The notes beneath the pieces are model-generated. The model searched no databases and was not told the origin of the DNA. It saw only the letters and a list, made by a program, of their open reading frames with translations. DNA of 64,000 nucleotides, taken from positions 6,775,457-6,839,456 of the forward strand of contig OZ007569.1 in NCBI GenBank assembly GCA_963931925.1. Direction: 5' to 3'. The stretch is from Onchidella celtica (lineage: Eukaryota > Mollusca > Gastropoda > Systellommatophora > Onchidiidae). Position numbers and translations under genes: made by a program. The stretch's first letter is position 1; every line of letters starts with the position of its first letter. This document shows, in pieces, positions 22,503-34,032 of this stretch.

Positions 22503-25500
22503 ATGGCTGGCGACAAGCAACGGGCGATTCCCATCAACAACAACTTCGGGAGAAATCTCTTCACATATAGTACTCCAAGGTAAATATCTCAAAAGCTGCT
22601 AGCCTGATTATGTTCTGAGTGAGAATATTAAATCCGATGAATGTTGTTTCATCGTGAGGAAGCCTTAAATTTGAAAGATACTCAACCGTTTTTCAGTAAC
22701 TCGGTGTATGATTCATGGCTTTTGCACCGCACTACATCTAGATCTAGATCTAGATCTAGATCTCTAGATAGTGTGCATTGGAAGGTCATAGATCGATATT
22801 TTACAGCAAAGGGGTATAAAACATAATAATTGTAATTTGATAGGCAGTTCAAATGCGTTTGGTAGGCAGTTCAAATGCGTTTGGTTTTCTACATTTTTAT
22901 CCACTCAAACTGGATTTTTTTAGTAGGGTAATAGCGTAGATAAGGATAATAAGAAGATGTCATACTCAGTCATACTCCATCCGTCGACTTGCTCGCGTAT
23001 CACCGGTGTCAACAATGCAACAATACGCATCACACCCCTTCATTTTTGAAGGAAAAAGAGTTGTACTCCCGTTATGTCGCGTAATTTGTGGACGTTTGAA
23101 TGGTTTGTTTCGGTATTCTGTGTCTCATGTAATAATATTATATTTATATATATATATATAGTTATTTCTTTGTTTGTTTATGCTGAAAAAAATTGAGGAG
23201 GTTTTTTTGGGAGGATTTATGTTTGGTGTTTATTTAAAGTTTATTACAGTCCAATCCACTTATCTCGACATGGCTTTTGTCGACATTCTGGGTAACTCAA
23301 CACAATTTTCAAGTCCCAACCTGTTCCTTCTTTAATGCTACTAAATATTTTCCCGTAACTCGACTTGTTATTCCATTCTTTCCTCTTATATCGACACATT
23401 TCTCCCTGATTGCGGCAAAACAAGTGCACTAGATCTGCTACTGATCTCAAAATTGCCCACGCAACTCCCCGCATATTAGACCTCTTTATTTCTTTTTGCT
23501 GTGCTGGCGGGGAGGGGTAGGAGAGGGGGTGTGTGGACACAGAAAATGACCCTTGGCATCAGTAACGCGAGTGTGGAGTGCTATGCGTAAGCATTCGGCA
23601 GTAAAAGTACGGAGTACTACAGAGTAATTTTTTTTCCCCCCCACAAAACATTCGCGCGCCGTTGATACTAGGCCTTGACCTAGATCTCTTGGTTAACTGC
23701 CGTACCGGAACTGCTTGTGTATCGATATCATCACTTCTTTTGAAGAAACAGACAGGTTGAGGTTAAAAAAAAAAAGTAAAGCGCTGCGCATTTGATAGCT
23801 ACCGCATTTCGCCGCCACGCAACTGCTCCGCACAACAGTGATATTGGAGGAACGAGTGACAATATGCCGGTAAAATAAAGGAAAAAGGGACATAATTGCG
23901 TTATTTATTGTGGACACTTCCCATTATGGTGGTGTTTGATTCCCCCCCCCCCCCCTTTTTTTTTTCTTCGACTTTCTCTTTACTCGACACAAGTCAGACG
24001 GTCCCAGTGATGTCAAGATATTAGGATTGCACTGTATGATATATCAATAAAATAGCAGCAATGATGTGAATCGAGTGCGCGAAAAATATGCCAAGGATGC
24101 CAATGTTAGTTAAATTGATCTGGCTGTTTATTTAGATACAAGATTTCTTGACAGTTAAGGCCTGAAAGATTTCAGAAAAGTCTGTCCAATTGCAGTACAT
24201 TCCATTATAAAGTTTTTGCAACTATGGACAGTTCTTTATGAAATGAAATATTTGTCACACCCTTCTGCCCCATCCAATATCACAAAAGCCTCAATACAAT
24301 TATTTGTGACACACAATTGCGCCATAGGGAATGAAGTCAACTGCAACAAATGAGAATGCATTGCAATTTTATATGTATTGTGGTGCTTCTGTAGTTACTG
24401 AGTAAACACACAATACAGCCTTGAAATTAGTTACATGTACATTGCTTAAAAGGTTAACATTGTTCTTCAGATGAGGCTTTTCATTGTGATATAAAGTGTT
24501 TACTGTCAAAACATGATGATGCATTTTTTTTTTTTTAGTTCTCTAGTCTAATTTATCATATTGGTTGTAAATGAAATATGTATATATAAATTATACATTG
24601 GAAATGAATCTTATAACACTGTCAGATTCAGTAACAAATTACTTTCATCATTTAAAGCAAAAAAAGTAAATCTTAAAGGTAAGTCTGTGCTGCACTTATA
24701 TAAACATTAGAGTTTCTCTTCCAAAAATTAGCATTACCACACCAGCCTTTTTAAGCTTTTATTCTTTGCAGTCCATTATTTTCAGGCATAGATGCATTAA
24801 GAATTAGATATCAATACACTGTAGATAGTCCTATTATGAGTTACATCAAAAAGTTGAGAGAAGAAACTGGCAGTATGTATTTCTCTGCATACTACACCAG
24901 GTTCCATCATTGACAGAAAGTGAAACTTGGAAAAAAAAAATGATTGGCCATAGGTCTTGATGCTATAAAAACATAAATTTCATTTGGGCCCTTTTTTTCC
25001 AGTATGATTCATGACAATTCCAAGTTTGCTCACTCATATTGTAATGTATTATGATGTGCAAGCACAATTACAAATCTGGCAATTTTGTAGAGATCTTGTT
25101 CAATACATATACATGTATATAAACAATTTTCTACTCACTAAAACATGGTAGACTAGAAATTCACTGTCCATGTATTTCTGAAATACTTTATGCCTATCTA
25201 GGATGATGTGCTAGAATATTGACAGTTCGACAGATGGACAGATCACTTGGTGCTCAATGTATTTCCTACCTCACAGCAATTTTGCTTCAAGTAGCTTAGT
25301 TCAATAGTTGCAGCTACTCTTTCTCCAACTTATCTTCTTCTGTAAACTGTAGCAAAAACTTAGTCCTTTCACAAATCAACTATAGCTTTCTACACTGTAG
25401 CTATTCAAGAAATTGCATAGCTGAACCACTAGCAAAGTATTTTTGTATGGCTTTGCCAGTTTTTAGACTGTTGAAAAAATGAAAATTTTGTCTGCCTTTC

Positions 25501-28500
25501 TTAGGGTTGTCTCCCCTTCTCCCTGGCCATAAATTTATTATCTCAGTTTTGCTATGTCATCTATATGTGAATTCCTAACATGAAAGTCGGCATCATGCAA
25601 GGATATTCAACTGCTTTTCAGTTAGCAGCTAATATAATGTCTGAAAAATCCTGCATAATTATGCTCACAGCCCAAACCCAACAGCTGTTCGGCATGCTAA
25701 TGTTCTTCGGCACTTATGACATAAGCATTAATTTTTTTATTGTTGTTGTTGTTGGGGGAGGAGGGTCAATGGACATTTAACTGTTATTTAATAAGAGTCT
25801 TGAGAAACGATCCATACGACCATGGATCATGATTTGTATATAGGCCTACATGTAATACATAAAAAGATAAACATAACATTAATCTCAACTCACATTGTCC
25901 ATGAAGAGAATTTGTCTATAGATAAAGAGAAGTCTGAAACCAGATAGGCATTTTTAGTTCCAATGTCTAGGAATAGTGCTATTGTCAAAACATACGCAGT
26001 TTGTGGAAATTTTCAATTGCATGGATTGTTATATTAATTATAATTTGATAACAAGGTTGGTATAATAAATTTTGGGTCTTGGCTCATCACTGACACTCAT
26101 CCCATGTTAAGGTAGCACATTTTACTAATTAATCTTTTCAGAGCTGTAAATCAGTATTCTGACCTATAGCATATAGCTACATATTTTCAAATCATATCAA
26201 AAAAAGCATACATGTATTGTTTTATTTGCACATCTACTTGGACTTATGCACCCTGTTTAGTGGGAAATTACAGGATTAGGAAAAAACTCCTTTTACATGT
26301 ACATCTATTCTCCTGTTTAATTTTTATAATCACCATTATTTTTTCTTGACCAATAAGGACAGTTATTTAATTAATTCACATGTAATTCTAGAGCGTTTCT
26401 GTCAGTGTCTTTGCCGTTCTTAACGGAGCTTTTTTCTTTTAGTCTTTGTTTTTAACTACAGGCACATTTCTTTGAACAGTAATCAGTTTAAGTATAGACC
26501 TTAAAATATCCCATGTATTAATCAGTTTACTATATGTATGTATATATGTGTATTTTTGGTTCTTCATTTCAATGCGAAAATAAAATTTGCAGGTCTGTCC
26601 AGGACATCCATATTATTGTAAAGGAAGGGACAGAGAAAAAGTGCTGTGATTAATGATACATTCAGAAATACCACTATATGTACAATGTAATTCCATGATA
26701 GTGTTCTTAGTTAACGTTGAATTAATTTTGTGGAAAGCGTTCTTAAATTTAAGTTGAAGACGACATCACCATTCACTTTCACCTTATTTGATGCAGGGCA
26801 TTCTGCTTCATGTCAGTGTCAAAAAAGACTGTGCTCTTTACTGCATTATGATCATGACAATTACAAACATTTTAAACATTTTTTTCATTTTCCCCTTGGC
26901 AGAATACCAGAGTACTCTAGAGCACACCCAATAGTACCAAAGCTCTATGTTCCAGAATGGAAAACAGACATGCCCAACAGAGCTATAATAACCCAGGTGT
27001 GTACAGTGCAGTTGTAGGTAGTACATGTAGTGTTGAAGTGCTCTGAATTTAGTTCAGTGAACTTCAAAATTTAGTGTAAGAGGTGTGTTTCAGAAACTGA
27101 AAAGATAATGGGACTAATAATAATAATAATAATAGTTCGTCCATCAGGTATGATGATGACCTTAACAACACCAGAGGAATAAAGAACAGAAATTGTTGAG
27201 AATTTCAACACATGGACAATAAAAAGAACTAAAGGACACAGAGGACAGAATGGAAAGACTGTTCTTTCATGACTTATGGCTTCTCATGTGACTGATAAGT
27301 CCTATTTTTGCCCTGCAGATCCTTCCGCATAAATGACAAGAGTGCTCCGTTGGTTCAGTACCACTGGGCCTTTTCTTGCGCCATTCTCTTTTTTTGATAG
27401 CCTGCTGGACTCTGTCAGCTTCCCATGCTTTGCTGCCTCTGGTAAGGGCCACCCTCCAATTTGCACGATCAAGCGAGAGCTTTTCCCACTCACTCACATC
27501 AATGGCAAAGGCCTTCAGTGATTGCTTGAGAGTGTCTTTGTAACGTCTCTTTGGGGCCCCAACATTCCTCGTTCCATTGGAGAGCTCAGAGAAGAAGATT
27601 TGCTTAGGGAGTCTGGAGTCGGGCATTCTGACAACATGTCCTGCCCAACGTAGCTGAATTTTATTCAGGTGGCAGAAGATGCTCAATTCCTTGGCACGAT
27701 TGAGGACCTCAGTGTCAGGAATTTTATCCTGCCATTTGATCCTTAGGATCTTTCTAAGGCAGGCCAGATTGGTACACTGTCCAGGTTTCATCCCCATAGA
27801 GTAGGATGGGAAGGACCACAGCATTGTACACTTTCAGCTTAGTGTCTGTGCGAATGCCGGCAACATCCCACACTCTCTTTCAAAGCCTGCCAAATGCAGA
27901 GCTGGCTTTGCTGATTCTTGAGAGAATTTCAGTATCAACACGAGCCGCGGAAGACAGTGTACTGCCAAGATAGATGAAGTTCTCCGACACCTTCAGAAGA
28001 CTGTCATGGACTTTGATATTTGGGGTCACAGGATACTTGTCGTCTGGAGTAGGCTGATGGAGCACTTCCGTCTTCTTTGTGCTTATTGTGAGGCCAAAGT
28101 TGTCACAGGCACTAGAGAACTTATCAACACAGTTTTGCATGCTATCCTCATCGTGTGCCAGAAGTGCACAATCATCAGCAAATAGTAGGTCACAGACTTG
28201 AGTACTTTTGGTTTTGGTTTTTGCCTGAAGTCTCCTGAGGTTGAACAGATAATGGGACTATGTTTAATATAAAGACTATCTTTCACATCCATAATAATTT
28301 TGTGAAATTTTAAGTTAATTTTGAGAAGCATCAACTATAGACTCAGTAACTATATCATCCCTCTTACTAGAACTTACAAAAATCTTATTGCAACACAAAG
28401 ATGCCATCTTACCACATGATTATATTGATTGTTGATTGCAGTTTGTGTGTAGTCAGAGATATTACACAGCTCCTTCCAAAGTAACTTCATGAAGTTATGT

Positions 28501-29171
28501 ATTAAAGTGCTGTTTATAGAGTGGTGGTCACATAGTCACAATAAATAAAATGTCCAAGCTGACTTTTCCATCCTGCTCAATATAAATGTTTCTTGTAAAT
28601 GATAATATTAAAGACTGAATTTTGTCCAAAGTGGATATGTTCACAGTATCTTGTACACAAAAATAGAGTTTATAGTACACAAAAGTTTTACAATTTTTGG
28701 TCACATACACACAACATTCTAGGTGCTTACATGTTCATCCTCTGGCTCCATTATACTATTATAGTACATGTATGATATGTAAACTCATGCATTTTGCAAA
28801 TAGCCTGAAACATATGTGCTGTACTTTGAATTTTTTCAGTCCCATCTCCTCCTAGACAATTATTAATCACATGTATTTCCTTTGTAAGCAAAACTATAGT
28901 AAGTTTATGATGCAGATGATAATGAACGGTATGACCATTGTTTTGTGTTCAACAGAATGCTTGTCTTGGTGGAATCCCCAATTATGAGCATGATGAAAAT
29001 CTGTTCTTAGAAAAGAGAGAGCAGATGCACTATAATGTGGAGGACTGGACCAGAATTCAGGAGAAAATCACAATTCCTCCAAGAGCTGAGCTTCTGCGGC
29101 CAGATTTTCACCATGAAACATCGAAGTATCAAAGTGAACTTATGATGCGGAGAGATGAGAATGCAGTGTAA
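22503..29171 (+). CDS. SPMIP10/TEX43-like sperm microtubule inner protein
   Basis: Three exons (22503-22579, 26903-26996, 28956-29171) join in phase to 128 aa, ATG to TAA. The N-terminus is MAGDKQRAIPINNNFGRNLF. The middle carries KLYVPEWKTDM and a later part ENLFLEKREQM; the end is SKYQSELMMRRDENAV. Order and spacing of W-K, a following R, GI, LFL-E, and SxYQS match vertebrate TEX43 (now SPMIP10), a small protein bound inside sperm flagellar doublet microtubules. The match is from memory and only moderate, so I leave the symbol blank. No domain, signal peptide or membrane segment is present, as expected for such a filamentous small protein. Intron 1 (4.3 kb) holds a pogo-like element and intron 2 a LINE with target duplication. 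Splice sites are GT-AG. The other possible reading is another ciliary inner protein of the same kind. Confidence 0.75.
22737..22769. repeat. AGATCT microsatellite in SPMIP10-like intron 1
   Basis: About five palindromic hexamer units. Confidence 0.8.
22842..22885. repeat. Two-copy 22-23 bp tandem repeat
   Basis: TAGGCAGTTCAAATGCGTTT is repeated twice with no mismatch. Confidence 0.8.
23247..24034. mobile_element. Nonautonomous pogo/Tigger-like TIR element (family 3)
   Basis: Flanked by TA on both sides (23245-23246, 24035-24036). Left end CAGTCCAATCCACTTATCTC pairs with the inverse of the right end CAGTGCAATCCTAATATCTT; both continue into GACAT. It is 788 bp with no transposase frame. It contains a C run followed by a T run at 23942-23966. 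It sits in intron 1 of the SPMIP10-like gene. Confidence 0.8.
24035..26902. other. Rest of SPMIP10-like intron 1
   Basis: AT-rich intron. No exon with matching phase and no repeat that I recognise. Confidence 0.5.
27117..28247 (-). mobile_element. 5'-truncated LINE insertion with 13-bp target duplication
   Basis: GATAATGGGACTA occurs at 27104-27116 and again at 28248-28260, bracketing the element. On the - strand it starts within the reverse transcriptase at DLLFADDCALLAHDEDSMQ, continues KKTEVLHQP and FIYLGSTLSS, then RWAGHVVRM and GAPKRRYKDTLK, and ends in a C2H2-type finger CHLCGRICRAKIGLISHMRS. The tail is (TTA)n at 27117-27135. A stop and a frame change near 27790-27880 show that it is dead. 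It is the common invertebrate non-LTR class with a C-terminal zinc finger; clade not assigned. It lies in intron 2 of the SPMIP10-like gene, opposite in strand. Confidence 0.85.
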
Positions 29172-29688
29172 ATTTGAAATATCATTAAATTTGTAAGCTC
29201 GGGGTTCAGAAACATTACAACTTTACAATGTAAACACTTGCACTGTTGCTACAAATATGCATTTCACAAGGATCGGTATTGGAATTATTCATAATTCATC
29301 TTGAGAAGTAATTGAGTTTCACAGGCCTCATTCACAATTGGCTGACTAATTCAAAATTGTTATAATTTATTTTGTTGAATCCATCATTTTTTTTAGTGAG
29401 AAGGCTTCCTTTCGTCAATGAATTTGTTGAAGAACTTAATGATGAATTAAGCTTGCTCATCCACTCACTAAAACTTTTTTGATTTACCCAATCGTATCAT
29501 GTTAAGTACTCTACTGTGACCAGTCCAGAAGATGGGTAAAATTGTCGTAAAGTTCAGCTTAGCTATTTAAAATTTATAAACATACAAACAAAGAGGTAAC
29601 CATCAGTATCAATGGAAATGTAACTCTGTGCCAATTCTTGCTTTTAAAATTATGGTCAAACAGTATTACCTTGTACACTGTATATGTA

Positions 29689-29694
29689 AATAAA
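29689..29694 (+). terminator. Polyadenylation signal of the SPMIP10-like gene
   Basis: AATAAA 518 bases after the stop. The first canonical signal downstream. Confidence 0.5.
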
Positions 29695-30373
29695 GTTTTA
29701 AAAGCTTACACAATATTGTGATAGTTTTTTTACATCATTTGTTTTTGTTGCATTTTCTTTGTAAGTTTCATTGAGGAACTAACAACTAAAAAGTGGGCTT
29801 TAGAAAAGAAGCCTGAGTAGTCCACGGATCACAGACAACTTTTTGAAAAATAAAATGTCAGCATTTTTCTTACATTTCAGGTCTGAAATGTCTACAAGAA
29901 GATACTTTCACCATGTGTTAAGAACAATATGTGAAATCTTAACTGTCTACATTTTAGCTCACATATCCTGCACAAATTCATACTTAAAAGACTACATCAT
30001 TTGATTTAGTGTAAGAATTAATAAATGAAAAAAAGAGTTTGCAATATTTATAAGATGACACAGATAGATGGACAAACAAATGTCAACTTTAAATCTCAAG
30101 CTATGAGATGAACACTCCAACTGTCATAACACACACAGCCAACCTACGCTCTGGTGTCCACTGAACAAAACTAATCTGATACCTTCAAATGTTCACAAAG
30201 GAAAATCAGGATGCAAAATATAGACCAAAGCTATTAGTTACAAATGTTGCAACAGAGAATTATTGCTAAGAATCTTTGAATCTAAACACAGATTTCACAG
30301 TTAGCAATACTCAGTTAATTAAATGTTTCTCTGTTCACAGATATTTTTGACTAGCTGAATGAAGCAAACTTAA

Positions 30374-31492
30374 CCCTAGTCCTGCGGGAGGCCAATATAG
30401 TGGCAACATGCAAGACACGGGAGGCCATTATTTTGTCCGACACACTTAACCGCGGGTCCTGCGGGAGGCCACATTTTTGTATAGCAACAGTGCGCCTCGC
30501 ACTTTGTTTATTCAGTTGCCAAGGCTGTCGTTGTTGTTGTTTTTTTTTCACGGTTTTTTTTCCACACTATTTTCGTGTATTTATCTATCCTGTCACCCCT
30601 ACTATATAGATCTAACAAAATGGTATCATCCGGTTACGTTTATTACGATGCAGCTATTCGTCATACTCGTGTAATAGTACTGACGGTCTGAAGTTTGAAC
30701 TGGGGAAAATCTTGGGGAAACTTTTACTTTGATGCTGGTTGTCGTCTACATGTGAAATGAGAAGAAAGGGGCCATGTGCGTATTTGAGACGCCGTTCTAC
30801 GTCTGTAATTATGAATTCCGATGTAATATTAGGGCATGCTGCATAAGGGCGTCTGTCAGTAGGTTTTTCATCAGGGAAAACTGGGAGAAAATGACCGACT
30901 TTGTTGTTGGTCGTTGTCTTTATTTGATGTGGTAATTAGAGAGATATTGTGTTCCTTTGGTTAAACCGCTTTTCAATACATGTATGTGCTCTACGACCTG
31001 GAACTGGAAATCAAATCTGTCGCTAAAACTAACATCATAGTACGTGAACGCTTTACATAGTAGAGGAGGGAGAAGGCAATGTCACGATACATGTGGTTAG
31101 TAAATTAAGCGAATGGCTTAAAAGATAATTTGTTCACCTCAATGGCCAGCCTTAGGGACAGAAAAAGCGCAGAGGACTTGGGAAAATGATAAAACATGTG
31201 TTAAACGGCATGCAAATGCAGAAAATTCTTGATTTGGGCCTTCCATTTCACAAGAAAACCTACTGCATATCATCACAAGTACTTTATCCAAATATCATAA
31301 GGGTCCTTTACGATTTATCCACCACTATTGTTGTTATTGCGTCCTGAAGTATACGCGATACACGTGTTCACAAGGACCCGATTGACCCGACCGCCGAGGT
31401 TATCGGCAATACGAGAATGATCGGCTGACTGGCCGCTGGCTATCCCTGCACGGGGCGTTACGTGGACGAGTTCACTGAACGCGGGACGAGGG
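30374..31492. mobile_element. Nonautonomous piggyBac-like element, copy 1
   Basis: TTAA at 30370-30373 and 31493-31496 bracket 1119 bp that start CCCTAGTCCTGCGGG and end CGCGGGACGAGGG. TTAA duplication with CCCT ends is diagnostic of the piggyBac superfamily. No transposase. The left terminal motif is partly duplicated inside (near 30448). Copy 2 is at 47550. This copy keeps the uninterrupted site GAGAGATATTGTG (about 30942) where copy 2 has a Helitron. Confidence 0.85.
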
Positions 31493-32692
31493 TTAAAATA
31501 CAATGCTACATATACCAATCCCCAAGATCTAATTTATACTCAAATGTATTTGTGAGTTAAGGTGAAGATTTATTTTTGTAAAATAACAATCCATGTTTCT
31601 CATGAAACATTTTCACACAGACAATCCAGGTAACCATTCAGTAGTTACCCAATTAGATCAGTGATGTTCAGTGACGAAAACCAGTCTACATGTGCAGAGA
31701 AACACAAAACAGCTGCTATTACAACTAGTAAATAAAATATTGGAAGTGAGTGCAAGATGAAATAAGCACAAATCAACAGTGGGATCGTACGACATAATTA
31801 TATTTATTCTGCTTTGGATAACAATCATTAGAAAATGGCTGGAGTGCATTTTTAACATGCAAACAATATCACAGTAGCATTTTCACTTAAAACAAATTCA
31901 GATTATTTCATACAGTAAAGCACTAAAGATGTGCATACTTTCTACGATGCAAACTAAAACATAGTATAAACAATATGAATCATAGCCCCTTTTTGGTGTT
32001 TTTTCTTTCAATAATAATTGAAAACTATTAATCAGTTGAAAATTTATGTATTATGTTTATACCTTTATCTGACAGCAGGATACTCGTAATAATCACAAGC
32101 GTTCATGGCAAACAGGATTAACAGAAGTGTTGTACCGGTACTGATGTAATGAAAATAATCTGAAATTGAAAATGTGCAGAATGAATTGCCAACTGACAAA
32201 ATTTTGAGAGCTGCAAAAATGGTTGTCATGTATTATCAGTAGTTTTGATTAAATTCCACATCATGTGGTTGTAAAGAAGGGGACAACATGGTTTTAAAGA
32301 AGAAAAAAAAAGTACAGGAGAGAACTCCAAAGCAATGGAGATTTGCTATTTCTGTTTCTTTACCAATTGGTCTTTAATCTTTGTGATTCAATTTAGAGAT
32401 AACCTGACTTGCTTGAGGTGAAGTGCACAGATTTTGCAGGGATGGAACATTTTTCTAAATCTGTGGATTATACTGTGAAATGAATTTCAACATACTAAAC
32501 AAAAGCATGCTGCAGACATGCACAGAAGTTACAAAAAACAAGAATAATTATGAATGCTTTAAAACTTTATTTTCTCTATACAAACATGACATATTATACA
32601 GATGCAGTTAACGGCTTAAATTTTCATTGTCTGATGTAAGTACCTTGAAGATGCCCAGTTTCTTCTTTCAAAAAAACTCCAGTTGATTGTTT
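31493..32692. other. Region between the piggyBac-like element and the RNF8 3' end
   Basis: Noncoding. Bases 32566-32692 are the inferred RNF8 3' UTR. Nothing else recognised. Confidence 0.4.
32566..32571 (-). terminator. Polyadenylation signal of RNF8
   Basis: AATAAA on the - strand about 122 bases after the inferred TGA stop at 32693. This supports 32693-32730 as the true last coding exon. Confidence 0.6.
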
Positions 32693-34032
32693 TCAGTTTG
32701 GACAACCATTTGCCCAATGGCCTCGCATGCCTGTGGAATAAATAATATAAAATTGTAATGTTGGAGCAAATAAGTCGAAACGAATTGGTGCACTAGCAAA
32801 GGCATTTTTTTCCTCAATTTTTCATATAATGTGTCATCAGCAACCATGATACATGCACAAGCCTAAAAATATATGGAACAACACACAAAACATACTTTTA
32901 ATAGTCAAACTTTCTCTTTCAAATGACTCTGAAGCAGAAGGAATGAAAATCACATAGAAAGCAAATTTTCACCTTAGGGAAAAAACAATGTGAAAACCCA
33001 GAAATACAGAAATTCCCAGAGGAATTAGAGGATTCCCAGCCCTGTAAACCTACTGATACAGGGTGACAAGTTATTTTGCTTCCTTGTCATAGAATGTCTT
33101 TACAGCATGATGTAGCTTCATCATTAATTTCTGTTTTACCTTTTTGTTCCATGTAAATGGCAAGAATGAAAAAAAAATACACCACATGTAGTTACTGAGT
33201 CTAATCTTCATTTATAAGCCCTAGTTATGGATATATACTATGTGCTTTTCAGATCTTCAGCTCAAATGCTCAAACCAAGAGCACTTTATGATGCTGCCAG
33301 CAGGCACATGCCATAAGTTTCGTTTTTCAAAATTTACCATTGGCTTCATATTTACTAAGTATTGTGTTTTCTTTAACTCTATCAATATTTAGTTACAATT
33401 CCTTCTACCACTTTTAAATTCATGGATATTGCAAATAAAAATGGCTTCTGCATGGGAAACAAAATATTCTGTTGAAGACTGAACACAAAAGAAATGGGCT
33501 GAAAATATTCTTATTGTGTTGGTAAGAGCTGAATGATCGGCATTTGATAGTCCCTGATTGGGTCTTATAATATATGACCCGATCACCACTGACAGGGTAG
33601 TGGTCAGAACTGGATGGTCATTGACCAGCAGAATTCATTGCTTTTTTGCACGTCTATAACAAAATGAATTTCAGCAAAAGTCATGAAATTTCAAGTCCGA
33701 GAACAATTTTCGAAATCACAGCAGTTTGAACTTGCTGTCAAGCCATGTAAGACCCCACCACTGCCCTACAGGTTAATTACCACAGTTGTAGCATCTGCCA
33801 TAGCCACCATAAAAAGCATCAGCGTCACCCTCTACAGATTCACTGTCACCATCACTATCATCCATGTAATGTCTGCCACGTCTTCTATAGTGAAAGTAAT
33901 CTTCTTCACTGTCTTCGCTGTTGTTGGAAGAATTGCTCTCATCACTCAGTACTATCATCTCTGAGGCTGTAGTAACTGCTGATGTTGATGATGAGGTTGT
34001 TGGTGCTGTTGCTGATGATGTAGAAGCTGCTG
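32693..34032 (-). other. RNF8: RNF8 tail exons: SUMO-interaction-like motif and CCHC knuckle
   Basis: Exon 12 reads EMIVLSDESNSSNNSEDSEE, a hydrophobic core followed by acids like known SUMO-interaction motifs. It then reads to CYNCG and would stop at TAA 33773 if unspliced. Splicing at the donor G|GTAATT (33781/33780) to the acceptor at 32731-32732 instead gives CYNCGMRGHWANGC, a full CX2CX4HX4C zinc knuckle, then PN and TGA. The emergence of a perfect knuckle across the junction is strong support for the splice. The unspliced end would be a shorter form without the knuckle. Confidence 0.75.

Noticed and set aside
33773-33781. TAA as the natural RNF8 stop
   Set aside because: Possible as a retained-intron form, but splicing to 32730 yields a complete zinc knuckle and a nearby polyadenylation signal, which is unlikely by chance.
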